DNA of 55,488 nucleotides, taken from assembly GCA_944323535.1 (NCBI GenBank), contig CALUSW010000005.1, forward strand, positions 1 through 55,488, read 5' to 3'. Position 1 is the first letter of the stretch; each line of letters starts with the position of its first letter. A program made the translations under genes and the position numbers. The notes beneath the pieces are model-generated. The model saw nothing but the letters and a program-made list of their open reading frames with translations. It ran no database searches and was not told the origin of the DNA. Positions 17,940 through 25,310 of this stretch are shown one piece after another. Origin of the DNA: Candidatus Gastranaerophilales bacterium (lineage in GTDB: Bacteria > Cyanobacteriota > Vampirovibrionia > Gastranaerophilales > Gastranaerophilaceae).

Positions 17940-18950
17940 CTATAAATTAAGTACCAATGCTCTGTCATAAAATTCAAAAGCAATATTTTCATCAATACAT
18001 CTTTGTCTTATATACCTCAATAAATCCTTCACATATTCAGGTACTTCACCGCACTGACGGACAAACCATTTTTCTTCTATATCTGCTATCAAATATTTAA
18101 CCTCCAGCTGCTTAACGCATAAATCAAACCACTTATCTATTTCTTCTTTTGTATCGTTAACATTTGGTATAATAATATATTTAACACCCAGATCAACAGG
18201 ATTTGCTTTATTTGCCGCAAGTGCATATTTTTTTATGTTTGAACAAACATCCTTAAATTTATCAACTTTTTTCACTTTTTTAAATATTTCTCCGGAACCG
18301 GCATCAAGAGAAATAACAACTTTTATCTCAACATCTTTTCTTTCAAGTATTTTAGCAGTCATTTTACTGAATTTAATACCGTTTGTATACAGAGCAAAAT
18401 ATTTATTGCCGTACTTGGTAAAAATATTAATAATATCATCAAAACTTTTTAGAATAGTCGGCTCTCCCATAGCAAAAGATACATGTGCCTGAGGTGCTTT
18501 TTCAAGATTATATATTTTCTTTTCAAGAATTTCTTTAAATAAAGGGAATATATCATAGCCTTTAACTGTTCTGTGTTCTGCTATTTCCTGAAAAGAAAAG
18601 CAATAAATACAATTAGCATTGCATTCATTTGAATGCCCTATCCACAACATATCAAGGTAATTATCAAAGTCGGATAAGAATTGTTCGTCCGAATTCTCAT
18701 CAAATTCTTCAATCCAATGACAGCCTTTACAAAATGCAGGAATATCACCATCTCTCATATTCTTAACAAGAGTATTTTTTATCTCAAAAACTTTATTCCA
18801 ATCAACTTTATCTTTTGGTCCTTTGTATGGAATTATATAATTATTATTTCTTTCGGAAGGAGAATGAATGGATAAATGACAATGTCTGAAGCAGTCATAG
18901 TGTATATACAAACCATGTGCCAGATATCTGCATCTATACATTTTTCCCAT
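17940..18950 (-). CDS. Class I radical SAM protein
   Basis: A 336-residue protein. It has C7, C20, C24 (followed by His instead of the second Cys) and an AFCKGC pair in the N-terminal domain, then CNANCIYC as the radical SAM cluster site and AMGEPT in place of GGEP. FKKVKKVDKF and VKYIIIPNVNDT match the paralogues. The start is well supported by AGAGG seven bases before the ATG. It precedes the QGG variant at 16939 by 11 nt, an apparent two-gene operon that pairs two subtypes. Substrate unknown. Confidence 0.86.
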   Translation of the reverse strand: MGKMYRCRYLAHGLYIHYDCFRHCHLSIHSPSERNNNYIIPYKGPKDKVDWNKVFEIKNTLVKNMRDGDIPAFCKGCHWIEEFDENSDEQFLSDFDNYLDMLWIGHSNECNANCIYCFSFQEIAEHRTVKGYDIFPLFKEILEKKIYNLEKAPQAHVSFAMGEPTILKSFDDIINIFTKYGNKYFALYTNGIKFSKMTAKILERKDVEIKVVISLDAGSGEIFKKVKKVDKFKDVCSNIKKYALAANKANPVDLGVKYIIIPNVNDTKEEIDKWFDLCVKQLEVKYLIADIEEKWFVRQCGEVPEYVKDLLRYIRQRCIDENIAFEFYDRALVLNL

Positions 18951-19066
18951 AAAAACCTCTAATTACTATTCCTTTTAAATTATATCACAATAAAAGTAAT
19001 ATAATTGACGGCTTATGTTTATTAATTTATAATGAAACAATTAAGAGTTTGTTATGGAAATTTATA

Positions 19067-20620
19067 ATGGATAATAAGAAAATAAGTTCTTACTTATTAA
19101 ATTGTGTTATTTTATTTTTTATTTTTATTCTTTTAATATTTAGTATGAAATATTCGGTCATTGCAAATGATGATATGCTGGATTATATTATTAACCATAG
19201 AATAGTTTATCACGGAAGATTTTTTACCCATGCAATACAAATATTCTTTATTAAATATATTCCCGAAATTTTATCAATTCATGTTCAGGATTTTGCATTC
19301 ATATCACAGGCAGTATTGAAATCAGGCTTAATTGTATTTTTATTAAATGTAATTTCTCTCTCTTTTTTCCGGTTTGAAAATAAAAGAATTTTTTTACCTT
19401 TAATTAATATATTTAGTTTTTTATTATTCTTTGCTTTCATATTTAAACTTAAATTTATGTTTGGTATTGAAACATCAGCTTTCTTCTTTGGCTATGTTTT
19501 TACCATACCGGTTTTTATGCTTTTATGGTTTATGCTGTCTGATATATATGTAAAAAATGAGGTTGTATCAGGTAGAAAACTAATAACTTTTAATATATTA
19601 GTGATTTTAAATGCTATGTCTAATGAAGAATACTTTTTTGTAACTTTATTTTTACTTTTTTGCTTTTTATTGCATTTAAAATCTATTCATTCAAAATTTA
19701 CAAAAAATGTTGTAATATTAATGATTATTTTAATTATTGCAGGAATTATTATATTCGTATCTAATAAAGGATTTAGTGATATTGTTAGCGGTTATAATTT
19801 ATCTTATAACTTTGGGTTCTCAAAAAAAGAAATATTTGATTTTCTATATGTATACACAAATAAATTGATTTATACAGTATTATTTTTATGGATTCCTTTA
19901 ATTTTCGGAGTTCTGGCAATTATTAATGCTAAAACAGAGACAGGACAAAGAAAAAAAATATTGTTATTCCTGTTATATTCATTTTTAGGATTTTTCTTGT
20001 TCTTTGCTGTTTTATATTTTCTGGGACCGTCGTTTACTTATGAAAATTATGCGGAATATTACTTGTTTCCGAGATACTGGATATTACATCCGGGATTATT
20101 GTTATGCTATTATTCTTTCTTAATTGCAGCAAATTTATATGTTGCCGGATATTTGTTCTATATTAAACAAAATAAATATTACACTACTTTGATATTAATA
20201 TTTGTATTATTATCTTCCGGTTTTATATGCAAAAATATTAAATGGATTAAATTTTCTTCAAAAAATAAACGCCAGACCTTATATATACTTGATAAACTTT
20301 CTGTTTTCTACTTCAGACAGGGAAAGCCTGCTATTTTGCCTGCCGATAATATTGATCTCATTCTACCTTTATATAACAATAATATGCCAAAAGATTTGCA
20401 AGATAAAACAGGTCAGGCTTATAAAAATAAAATTTATAAAGGTTATATGTATTTATTATATATTTATATTACGTACAAGGTTAATCCAAAATACGGAATG
20501 TCTTTTAAAAGTCAAAAAGAAGCTCTGGATGCGTTTTACAAAAATGGAGGAAGATTCAAAAGCGGAGAATTGAAAAAGCTGAATTTTTCATATATAAAAA
20601 ATGGTTTGAAGAGAAATTAA
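19067..20620 (+). CDS. Multi-pass membrane protein, possible surface-glycan transferase
   Basis: A protein of about 517 residues with roughly ten hydrophobic helices in the first 390 residues and a soluble tail. The loop after the first helix (ANDDMLDYIINHRIVYHGRF) has the acidic pair and length seen in GT-C glycosyltransferases and DUF6056-type proteins; this is a layout match. The C-terminal tail (ALDAFYKNGGRF then ELKKLNFSYIK) is homologous to the tail of the larger protein at 25311. I chose ATG 19067; TTG at 19049 with TAAGAG upstream is an alternative start. It is followed after 20 nt by a radical SAM gene on the same strand. Confidence 0.7.
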   Translation: MDNKKISSYLLNCVILFFIFILLIFSMKYSVIANDDMLDYIINHRIVYHGRFFTHAIQIFFIKYIPEILSIHVQDFAFISQAVLKSGLIVFLLNVISLSFFRFENKRIFLPLINIFSFLLFFAFIFKLKFMFGIETSAFFFGYVFTIPVFMLLWFMLSDIYVKNEVVSGRKLITFNILVILNAMSNEEYFFVTLFLLFCFLLHLKSIHSKFTKNVVILMIILIIAGIIIFVSNKGFSDIVSGYNLSYNFGFSKKEIFDFLYVYTNKLIYTVLFLWIPLIFGVLAIINAKTETGQRKKILLFLLYSFLGFFLFFAVLYFLGPSFTYENYAEYYLFPRYWILHPGLLLCYYSFLIAANLYVAGYLFYIKQNKYYTTLILIFVLLSSGFICKNIKWIKFSSKNKRQTLYILDKLSVFYFRQGKPAILPADNIDLILPLYNNNMPKDLQDKTGQAYKNKIYKGYMYLLYIYITYKVNPKYGMSFKSQKEALDAFYKNGGRFKSGELKKLNFSYIKNGLKRN

Positions 20621-20640
20621 GCTGGTGGTAATATTTTTTT

Positions 20641-22080
20641 ATGAAATATAAAAGCTGCAGATTGTTAGAACACGGAATTTATTTTTATTTGGACCCCGGT
20701 ACGCAAAAATTGTGTGTTGGACATTGCTGTAATAGTGACAATCTTGATTATAATGACAGATTATATTTATATTTTGACCTGAAAAATGAAATTTTAAGCT
20801 GGGATTACATTTTTAGCGAAAAACGAAAACTAAGAGAAAATGCAAAAAGAGGAATTTATCCGTCTCAGTGCGAAGGTTGTTTTGAACTTACGCAGCGTGA
20901 TTGGGATAATGATGACTATATAAACCATTTTACAGCAGGTCATATTATGAAATGCAATTCAAGGTGCATATATTGTCCTACAGGCAGAATTCCGGAATGG
21001 CATAACAAAGAGCAGGATGTTAATATAAAACCTATTATTCAAGAGCTCCTTGACAAAAACTTACTGCGTTTTAACGGTTCTTTGAGATTTGTCGGCGGTG
21101 AGCCTACTTTAATGAAAGAATTTGACTGGCTTGTAGAATTGTTTTCTCAAAATAATGTACCTGAAATATATGTACCTACCTCTGCAATACGATTATCAAA
21201 AAGTCTTTGCAGAGCACTTGAGAAAGTTGACAGTGCAGCTGTTGTTACAAGTATTGACTCAGGCACAAAAGAAACTTTTGAAAAAATTAAGGGTACAAAA
21301 TTTTACAATATTGTTATTAATAATATGGAAACTTATCTAAAACATTCAAGGAAGAAAAATTTTGTAATACCTAAATTTATACTGTTTACAAATTATAATG
21401 ATACAGCTCAGGAAGTAAATAAATGGCTTTGTAACTGCAGAAAATCAGGATTTGTTGAAGTTCAGTTTGATTCAGAACACAGTGTTTCTTCCTCTGAACA
21501 CTGCGAAAATAAAAAATATGTAAACAGAACTCTTAAAATGCTTAAATACACGGAACTTCTCGCAGAAAAATATAATATTAAAGTTACTTCATTTCTTGCA
21601 TTTATGAACAGGGCAAATAGAATCTATGAGAAACAAAAGTTATTTTTTTATGAGCATAAAGATAGTTTTATTGATTTATATATAGATTCAAATGTTAATG
21701 ATATAGATACTGCAAAATACTATAAAGACTTGTATATAAAAAGTAACGACTTTTCTACAGATATTATAAAAAATCAAATAGATAAGCTTGTGCAGGAAGA
21801 GAAGTTCTCTCATAAACGCCGTGTTTTTATAAAGATAGCAAATCCTATGGAAGAAAATCTAAGCAAAAAATTAATGCTGCTTTTACGGCTTGGTTTTGAT
21901 TTTAATATCCAAATTGAAAATTATGTAGAATCGGACATAATCGATGAAATAATAAAAACGAGTTTTTCTGATATTACATATTTAAAAAATAGAAATATTT
22001 TAGATTTCTTTAAAGTACGCAAATTAAAAGCAAAATACGATAATATGATAAAACTTTCCAAAGTGAATTTTGGGCAATAA
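20641..22080 (+). CDS. Class I radical SAM protein with extra C-terminal domain
   Basis: At 479 residues this is about 140 longer than its paralogues. The shared part has C6, C25, C29-C30 and SQCEGC, then CNSRCIYC and GGEPTLM, with FEKIKGTKF and PKFILFTNYND further on. The extension, from about residue 345, is a soluble alpha/beta-like segment without added Cys and without a family I recognise (YIDSNVNDIDTAKYY, KIANPMEENLSKK). It lies in the same direction as the membrane protein 20 nt upstream, so the two may act together. It converges on the next radical SAM gene at 3 nt. Confidence 0.85.
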   Translation: MKYKSCRLLEHGIYFYLDPGTQKLCVGHCCNSDNLDYNDRLYLYFDLKNEILSWDYIFSEKRKLRENAKRGIYPSQCEGCFELTQRDWDNDDYINHFTAGHIMKCNSRCIYCPTGRIPEWHNKEQDVNIKPIIQELLDKNLLRFNGSLRFVGGEPTLMKEFDWLVELFSQNNVPEIYVPTSAIRLSKSLCRALEKVDSAAVVTSIDSGTKETFEKIKGTKFYNIVINNMETYLKHSRKKNFVIPKFILFTNYNDTAQEVNKWLCNCRKSGFVEVQFDSEHSVSSSEHCENKKYVNRTLKMLKYTELLAEKYNIKVTSFLAFMNRANRIYEKQKLFFYEHKDSFIDLYIDSNVNDIDTAKYYKDLYIKSNDFSTDIIKNQIDKLVQEEKFSHKRRVFIKIANPMEENLSKKLMLLLRLGFDFNIQIENYVESDIIDEIIKTSFSDITYLKNRNILDFFKVRKLKAKYDNMIKLSKVNFGQ

Positions 22081-22083
22081 AAA

Positions 22084-23115
22084 TTAAGATTTTTTATTTC
22101 CTAATAAAAAATGAAGTTCTGATTTTAATCTGGTAAACGTAGAAATTTTTCTGCAATTATAAACTTTATTCTCAACAATTGCATCTGCCCAGGGTTCTGC
22201 CTGAAGCTCAAACCCTGCTTTTTCCGCCTGCTCTTTAAAATATTTATATGCTTTTATAACGGAAGCCTCGATTACCTGATTTGAGGTGGTACTCATTTTA
22301 CTTTCGACGTGGTTTACGGCTCTTGCAACAGTTTTAACACCTGCTATTTTACAAAAATTAAAAAATGCGTCAATTTCTTTTTTATTGTCATTTACATTAG
22401 GGAAAATGATATATTTAACTTTGATACGGTTTGATTTATCTCCGGCATCTTCTATGTATTTTTTTATAGTTGATGTAACTTCATCAAATTTATCAACACG
22501 TTTTATTTTTTTGTAGGATTCTTTAAAACCGCAATCAAGCGAAATACATATCATATTATGGTTATCCGCTTTCAGCATTTCACTTATAACAGGCTCATAT
22601 TTTATTCCGTTTGAAAGCACTTCAAGACGGCAGTTTTGTTTTAATAACAGTTTTACAATTGCAGGAAATTCTTCCAGCATAGTCGGCTCTCCGCCCATAA
22701 ATGCTACAAAAGTATCTGATGTAAGCCTGCCTTCTTTTATAAGTTTTTCTATTATCGGAAGAGCATCATAATCATCACTTTTTTTTATGCCGTTATGAAA
22801 ATCAGAATGTACAGAGCAGTAAAAACAAGCCGCATTACAATGCCTCCAGTTAAAAACCGTTATTTTATGAATTTTGCCGTCAAATTCTTTCCAGTCTTTT
22901 TCTTCGAGAATAGGGCATTGTTTGCAGCGTTCAGGAATTATTCCGTTTTTCATTCCTTTAATTATTTTTAAACGCCGCTGTTCATTTTTATCAAATGCAT
23001 TTTCTTCTTTATATGAAATATATTCAGGACCTTCCCATACCTCATTACAATACTTAAACCCGCTGAAACTGAGGTCTATACTTCCGAGAATATGGTCACA
23101 GCATTTATATTTCAT
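22084..23115 (-). CDS. Class I radical SAM protein
   Basis: A 343-residue protein with C5-C6, C23 and ERCKQC in the N-terminal domain, where the CC pair sits early and the later site is a single Cys. CNAACFYC is the radical SAM cluster site, followed by MGGEPTM. YKKIKRVDKFDEV and VKYIIFPNVNDN are the family motifs. The start has AGGAG eight bases upstream. It is convergent with the 479-residue paralogue, their stops being 3 nt apart. Upstream is a 371-bp gap before tRNA-Val. Confidence 0.86.
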   Translation of the reverse strand: MKYKCCDHILGSIDLSFSGFKYCNEVWEGPEYISYKEENAFDKNEQRRLKIIKGMKNGIIPERCKQCPILEEKDWKEFDGKIHKITVFNWRHCNAACFYCSVHSDFHNGIKKSDDYDALPIIEKLIKEGRLTSDTFVAFMGGEPTMLEEFPAIVKLLLKQNCRLEVLSNGIKYEPVISEMLKADNHNMICISLDCGFKESYKKIKRVDKFDEVTSTIKKYIEDAGDKSNRIKVKYIIFPNVNDNKKEIDAFFNFCKIAGVKTVARAVNHVESKMSTTSNQVIEASVIKAYKYFKEQAEKAGFELQAEPWADAIVENKVYNCRKISTFTRLKSELHFLLGNKKS

Positions 23116-23446
23116 TTATTACTCCTATCCTTAATTTTTCTTAGCGGCATTTTAAAAAGCTGATTGCTAACAGAAGCTATAATGCTGCGAGAGGCAAGAA
23201 GCCGTTCAATGCCAGAAACCAAACCGGATTACAACTAAACTGCAAGATAAACCGGCAGTAAGCTGCAGCACCGGATTAATTATATAATAACAGGCAAATA
23301 AGGTTTTAACAAATTCCAATTTTATGCTTATTACAATAAAGATAAGTTGATTTTCAAAAAAACATTTACATGAAAAATGATTTTCTTTAGTAAATATATA
23401 TGCATTTTTATTAAAACAAACAATAATTTTCTAATTTAAAAAACTA
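23116..23446. other. Gene-free stretch upstream of tRNA-Val
   Basis: I find no gene here. The first 180 bases are less AT-rich than the surroundings and repeat ACCGG (near 23223, 23251 and 23270), twice as ACCGGATTA, which suggests an untranslated leader of the minus-strand radical SAM gene or a decayed sequence. It does not match a riboswitch or small RNA I know. Confidence 0.4.
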
Positions 23447-23477
23447 TTGACTAAAAATTTTTATCAGGTAATATAAT
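23447..23477 (+). promoter_or_regulatory. Candidate promoter for tRNA-Val
   Basis: TTGACT at 23447-23452 and a perfect TATAAT at 23472-23477 are separated by 19 bp, slightly long. The tRNA begins nine bases after the -10 box. Confidence 0.6.
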
Positions 23478-23486
23478 AATTGCTGA

Positions 23487-23562
23487 GGGCGTTTAGCTCA
23501 GTTGGTAGAGCGCCTCCCTTACAAGGAGGATGTCAGGAGTTCAAGTCTCTTAACGCCCACCA
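23487..23562 (+). tRNA. tRNA-Val (TAC)
   Basis: A 76-nt tRNA with CCA encoded. Acceptor GGGCGTT pairs with AACGCCC, D-arm GCTCAGTTGGTAGAGC, anticodon stem CCTCC with loop CTTACAA giving anticodon TAC, and T-loop AGTTCAAGTCT. The other two tRNAs in the window do not encode CCA. Confidence 0.94.
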
Positions 23563-23563
23563 T

Positions 23564-23590
23564 AAAAAAGAGGGGAATCCCTCTTTTTTA
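23564..23590 (+). terminator. Intrinsic terminator after tRNA-Val
   Basis: AAAAAAGAGGG pairs with CCCTCTTTTTT around GAAT, with the T tract in the stem. It lies two bases after the tRNA. Confidence 0.85.
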
Positions 23591-23614
23591 TTATTTAAAA
23601 TTTACGGGTGGAAT

Positions 23615-24319
23615 ATGAAGCATTTAGTAGTTATACCTACTTATAATGAATCAGAAAACATAGAAAATCTTATTAACAGAATATTTGAGCTGTATAAAGA
23701 TATAAATGTTCTTGTTGTTGATGATTCTTCACCGGACAATACATCAGGTATCGTAAGAAACCTGCAGCAAAAATATGCAAATTTATATCTGCTTGTGCAA
23801 AAAGGAAAACAAGGACTTGCCAATGCATATATAAACGGTTTTAAATGGGGAATGAATAACGGATTTGATTTATTTACTTCCTGTGACGGTGACTTTTCAC
23901 ATAATCCTGTATATATAGAACAACTTGTAAAAAAGATAGAAGAAGGATACGATATAGCATCAGGCTCCAGATATATAAAAGGCGGCGGAACAACGGAAAA
24001 AAATTTTTTTAGAAATTTTATTTCAATCGGCGGTAATATATGGGCTGATTTTATCTTAAGAACAAAAATGAAGGATATTTTAGAAGGATACAGCACATAC
24101 ACAAGAGAGGCGCTTGAGAAAATAGACCTTGATTCCATAACGGCTAAAGGATATATCTTTCAGGCAGAAATGAAATATAAAGCTTTTATACAGGGATTAA
24201 AAATAGTTGAAGTGCCCATCCTTTTTGAAACCAGAACAACAGGTAAATCAAAAATGGATTTATCTATAATCTTTGAAGCTCTTTTTTCTGTTGTAAAACT
24301 CAGATTTAAGAACAAATAA
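23615..24319 (+). CDS. Polyprenol-phosphate (dolichol-type) glycosyltransferase, GT2 DPM1-like
   Basis: This 234-residue protein starts at the ATG at 23615, which has GGGTGG upstream; a longer open frame runs back through the tRNA and is not real. VVIPTYNESENI is the GT2 nucleotide-binding start, VVDDSSPDNT the family's DxSxD region, and SCDGDFSHNP the metal-binding DxD-like motif. The later GSRYIKGGG and FQAEMKY are typical of dolichol-phosphate mannosyltransferases. It should move mannose or glucose from a nucleotide sugar to a lipid carrier at the inner membrane face, supplying GT-C enzymes such as its multi-pass neighbours may be. No membrane anchor is present. Confidence 0.9.
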   Translation: MKHLVVIPTYNESENIENLINRIFELYKDINVLVVDDSSPDNTSGIVRNLQQKYANLYLLVQKGKQGLANAYINGFKWGMNNGFDLFTSCDGDFSHNPVYIEQLVKKIEEGYDIASGSRYIKGGGTTEKNFFRNFISIGGNIWADFILRTKMKDILEGYSTYTREALEKIDLDSITAKGYIFQAEMKYKAFIQGLKIVEVPILFETRTTGKSKMDLSIIFEALFSVVKLRFKNK

Positions 24320-24338
24320 TTATGCAGACTATACCAAT

Positions 24339-25289
24339 CTATTTATTTAGTTCTTTTGCAATTTCCGGTGCTAATACATCCCATACTTTTTCACTTGGAT
24401 GTCCGTCACCTTCTATACGATATTTCTGATCCGATATAGAAATATTATTTCTTAAAGATAATTCATCAGCATCAATTACATTTATTCCTTGCTCTTGGAG
24501 TTCATACCATCTGGGTGATGTAAGAAATTCCAAGCCATGGTCGTTATCTGCAAATAGAATTACGATAAAAATTATATTGGAATTTATTTCTTTTAAATCC
24601 TGATTTAGTTTAACAATATGTTCCTTGACCAAATCGAATTTACTATCAAAAGATGCAAAAATCTGCCAATATAATTTATTTAAATACTGATAAATATATG
24701 TTCTCTCAAATAGAGTATATTTATGAGGGACAAGAATACCATCTTTGTTAATATCAAAAACAGGCCATACATATGGTTCTTGATAATAACCGTTAGAATA
24801 AGTCTTTATTCTCCAAATATGTTCTCCCGTTATAAGCAAGACAGCATATTTACTGTTTTCTATTTCATCATCATAGTCACTGCTTTCTACCTGAAATAAT
24901 GCATGTTGAAGACCGCCTCCCGGTATTGAAATATTATAGACAGGTGCCTTCATTATTTTTGATAATTTTGCTCCTAATGTTTGTTCCGGTGTCAATCTTT
25001 CTCCATACATATATTCACATCCCAAAAGTATTACACCCGGATTCTTATATTCCGTTCCAAATGCAGGTCTTAATTTTATAGAATTTTTATTTCCTTTAAA
25101 ACGCAATTTTTTCCATAATTTAAAATTAAACGGTTTTTTTATCATGTAAAATCTACCGGAATTAACTGTATTATCTTGTTTTGGACATAGAATCTTATAA
25201 GCTATAATATTTGAAACTATAAAAACAATTAATAAAAATATTAATAAACTAATAACTGTAATTATTGTTATTTTTATATTTTTATTCAT
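24339..25289 (-). CDS. Membrane-anchored SGNH-hydrolase-like protein
   Basis: This 316-residue protein has one N-terminal helix (about 7-30), then an extracytoplasmic domain with an SGNH layout: VILLGCEYMYGERL at block I, YNISIPGGGLQHAL at block II and GDGHPSEKVWDVLAP at block V. The nucleophilic Ser expected after GD in block I is absent (GCEY), so it may be inactive, use another residue or bind glycan. It is the last of four minus-strand genes from the cupin at 29.2 kb, 21 nt after the TPR membrane protein, consistent with a role in surface sugar modification. Confidence 0.72.
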   Translation of the reverse strand: MNKNIKITIITVISLLIFLLIVFIVSNIIAYKILCPKQDNTVNSGRFYMIKKPFNFKLWKKLRFKGNKNSIKLRPAFGTEYKNPGVILLGCEYMYGERLTPEQTLGAKLSKIMKAPVYNISIPGGGLQHALFQVESSDYDDEIENSKYAVLLITGEHIWRIKTYSNGYYQEPYVWPVFDINKDGILVPHKYTLFERTYIYQYLNKLYWQIFASFDSKFDLVKEHIVKLNQDLKEINSNIIFIVILFADNDHGLEFLTSPRWYELQEQGINVIDADELSLRNNISISDQKYRIEGDGHPSEKVWDVLAPEIAKELNK

Positions 25290-25310
25290 TTAAATTCTCC
25301 AATCTATGAG

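Noticed and set aside
23116-23446. Cobalamin riboswitch, SRP RNA or tmRNA
   Set aside because: None of the diagnostic conserved blocks of these RNAs could be found on either strand.
23480-23614. Longer start for the DPM1-like gene
   Set aside because: The extension is the tRNA-Val gene and its terminator; the ATG at 23615 has a ribosome binding site and the family N-terminus.
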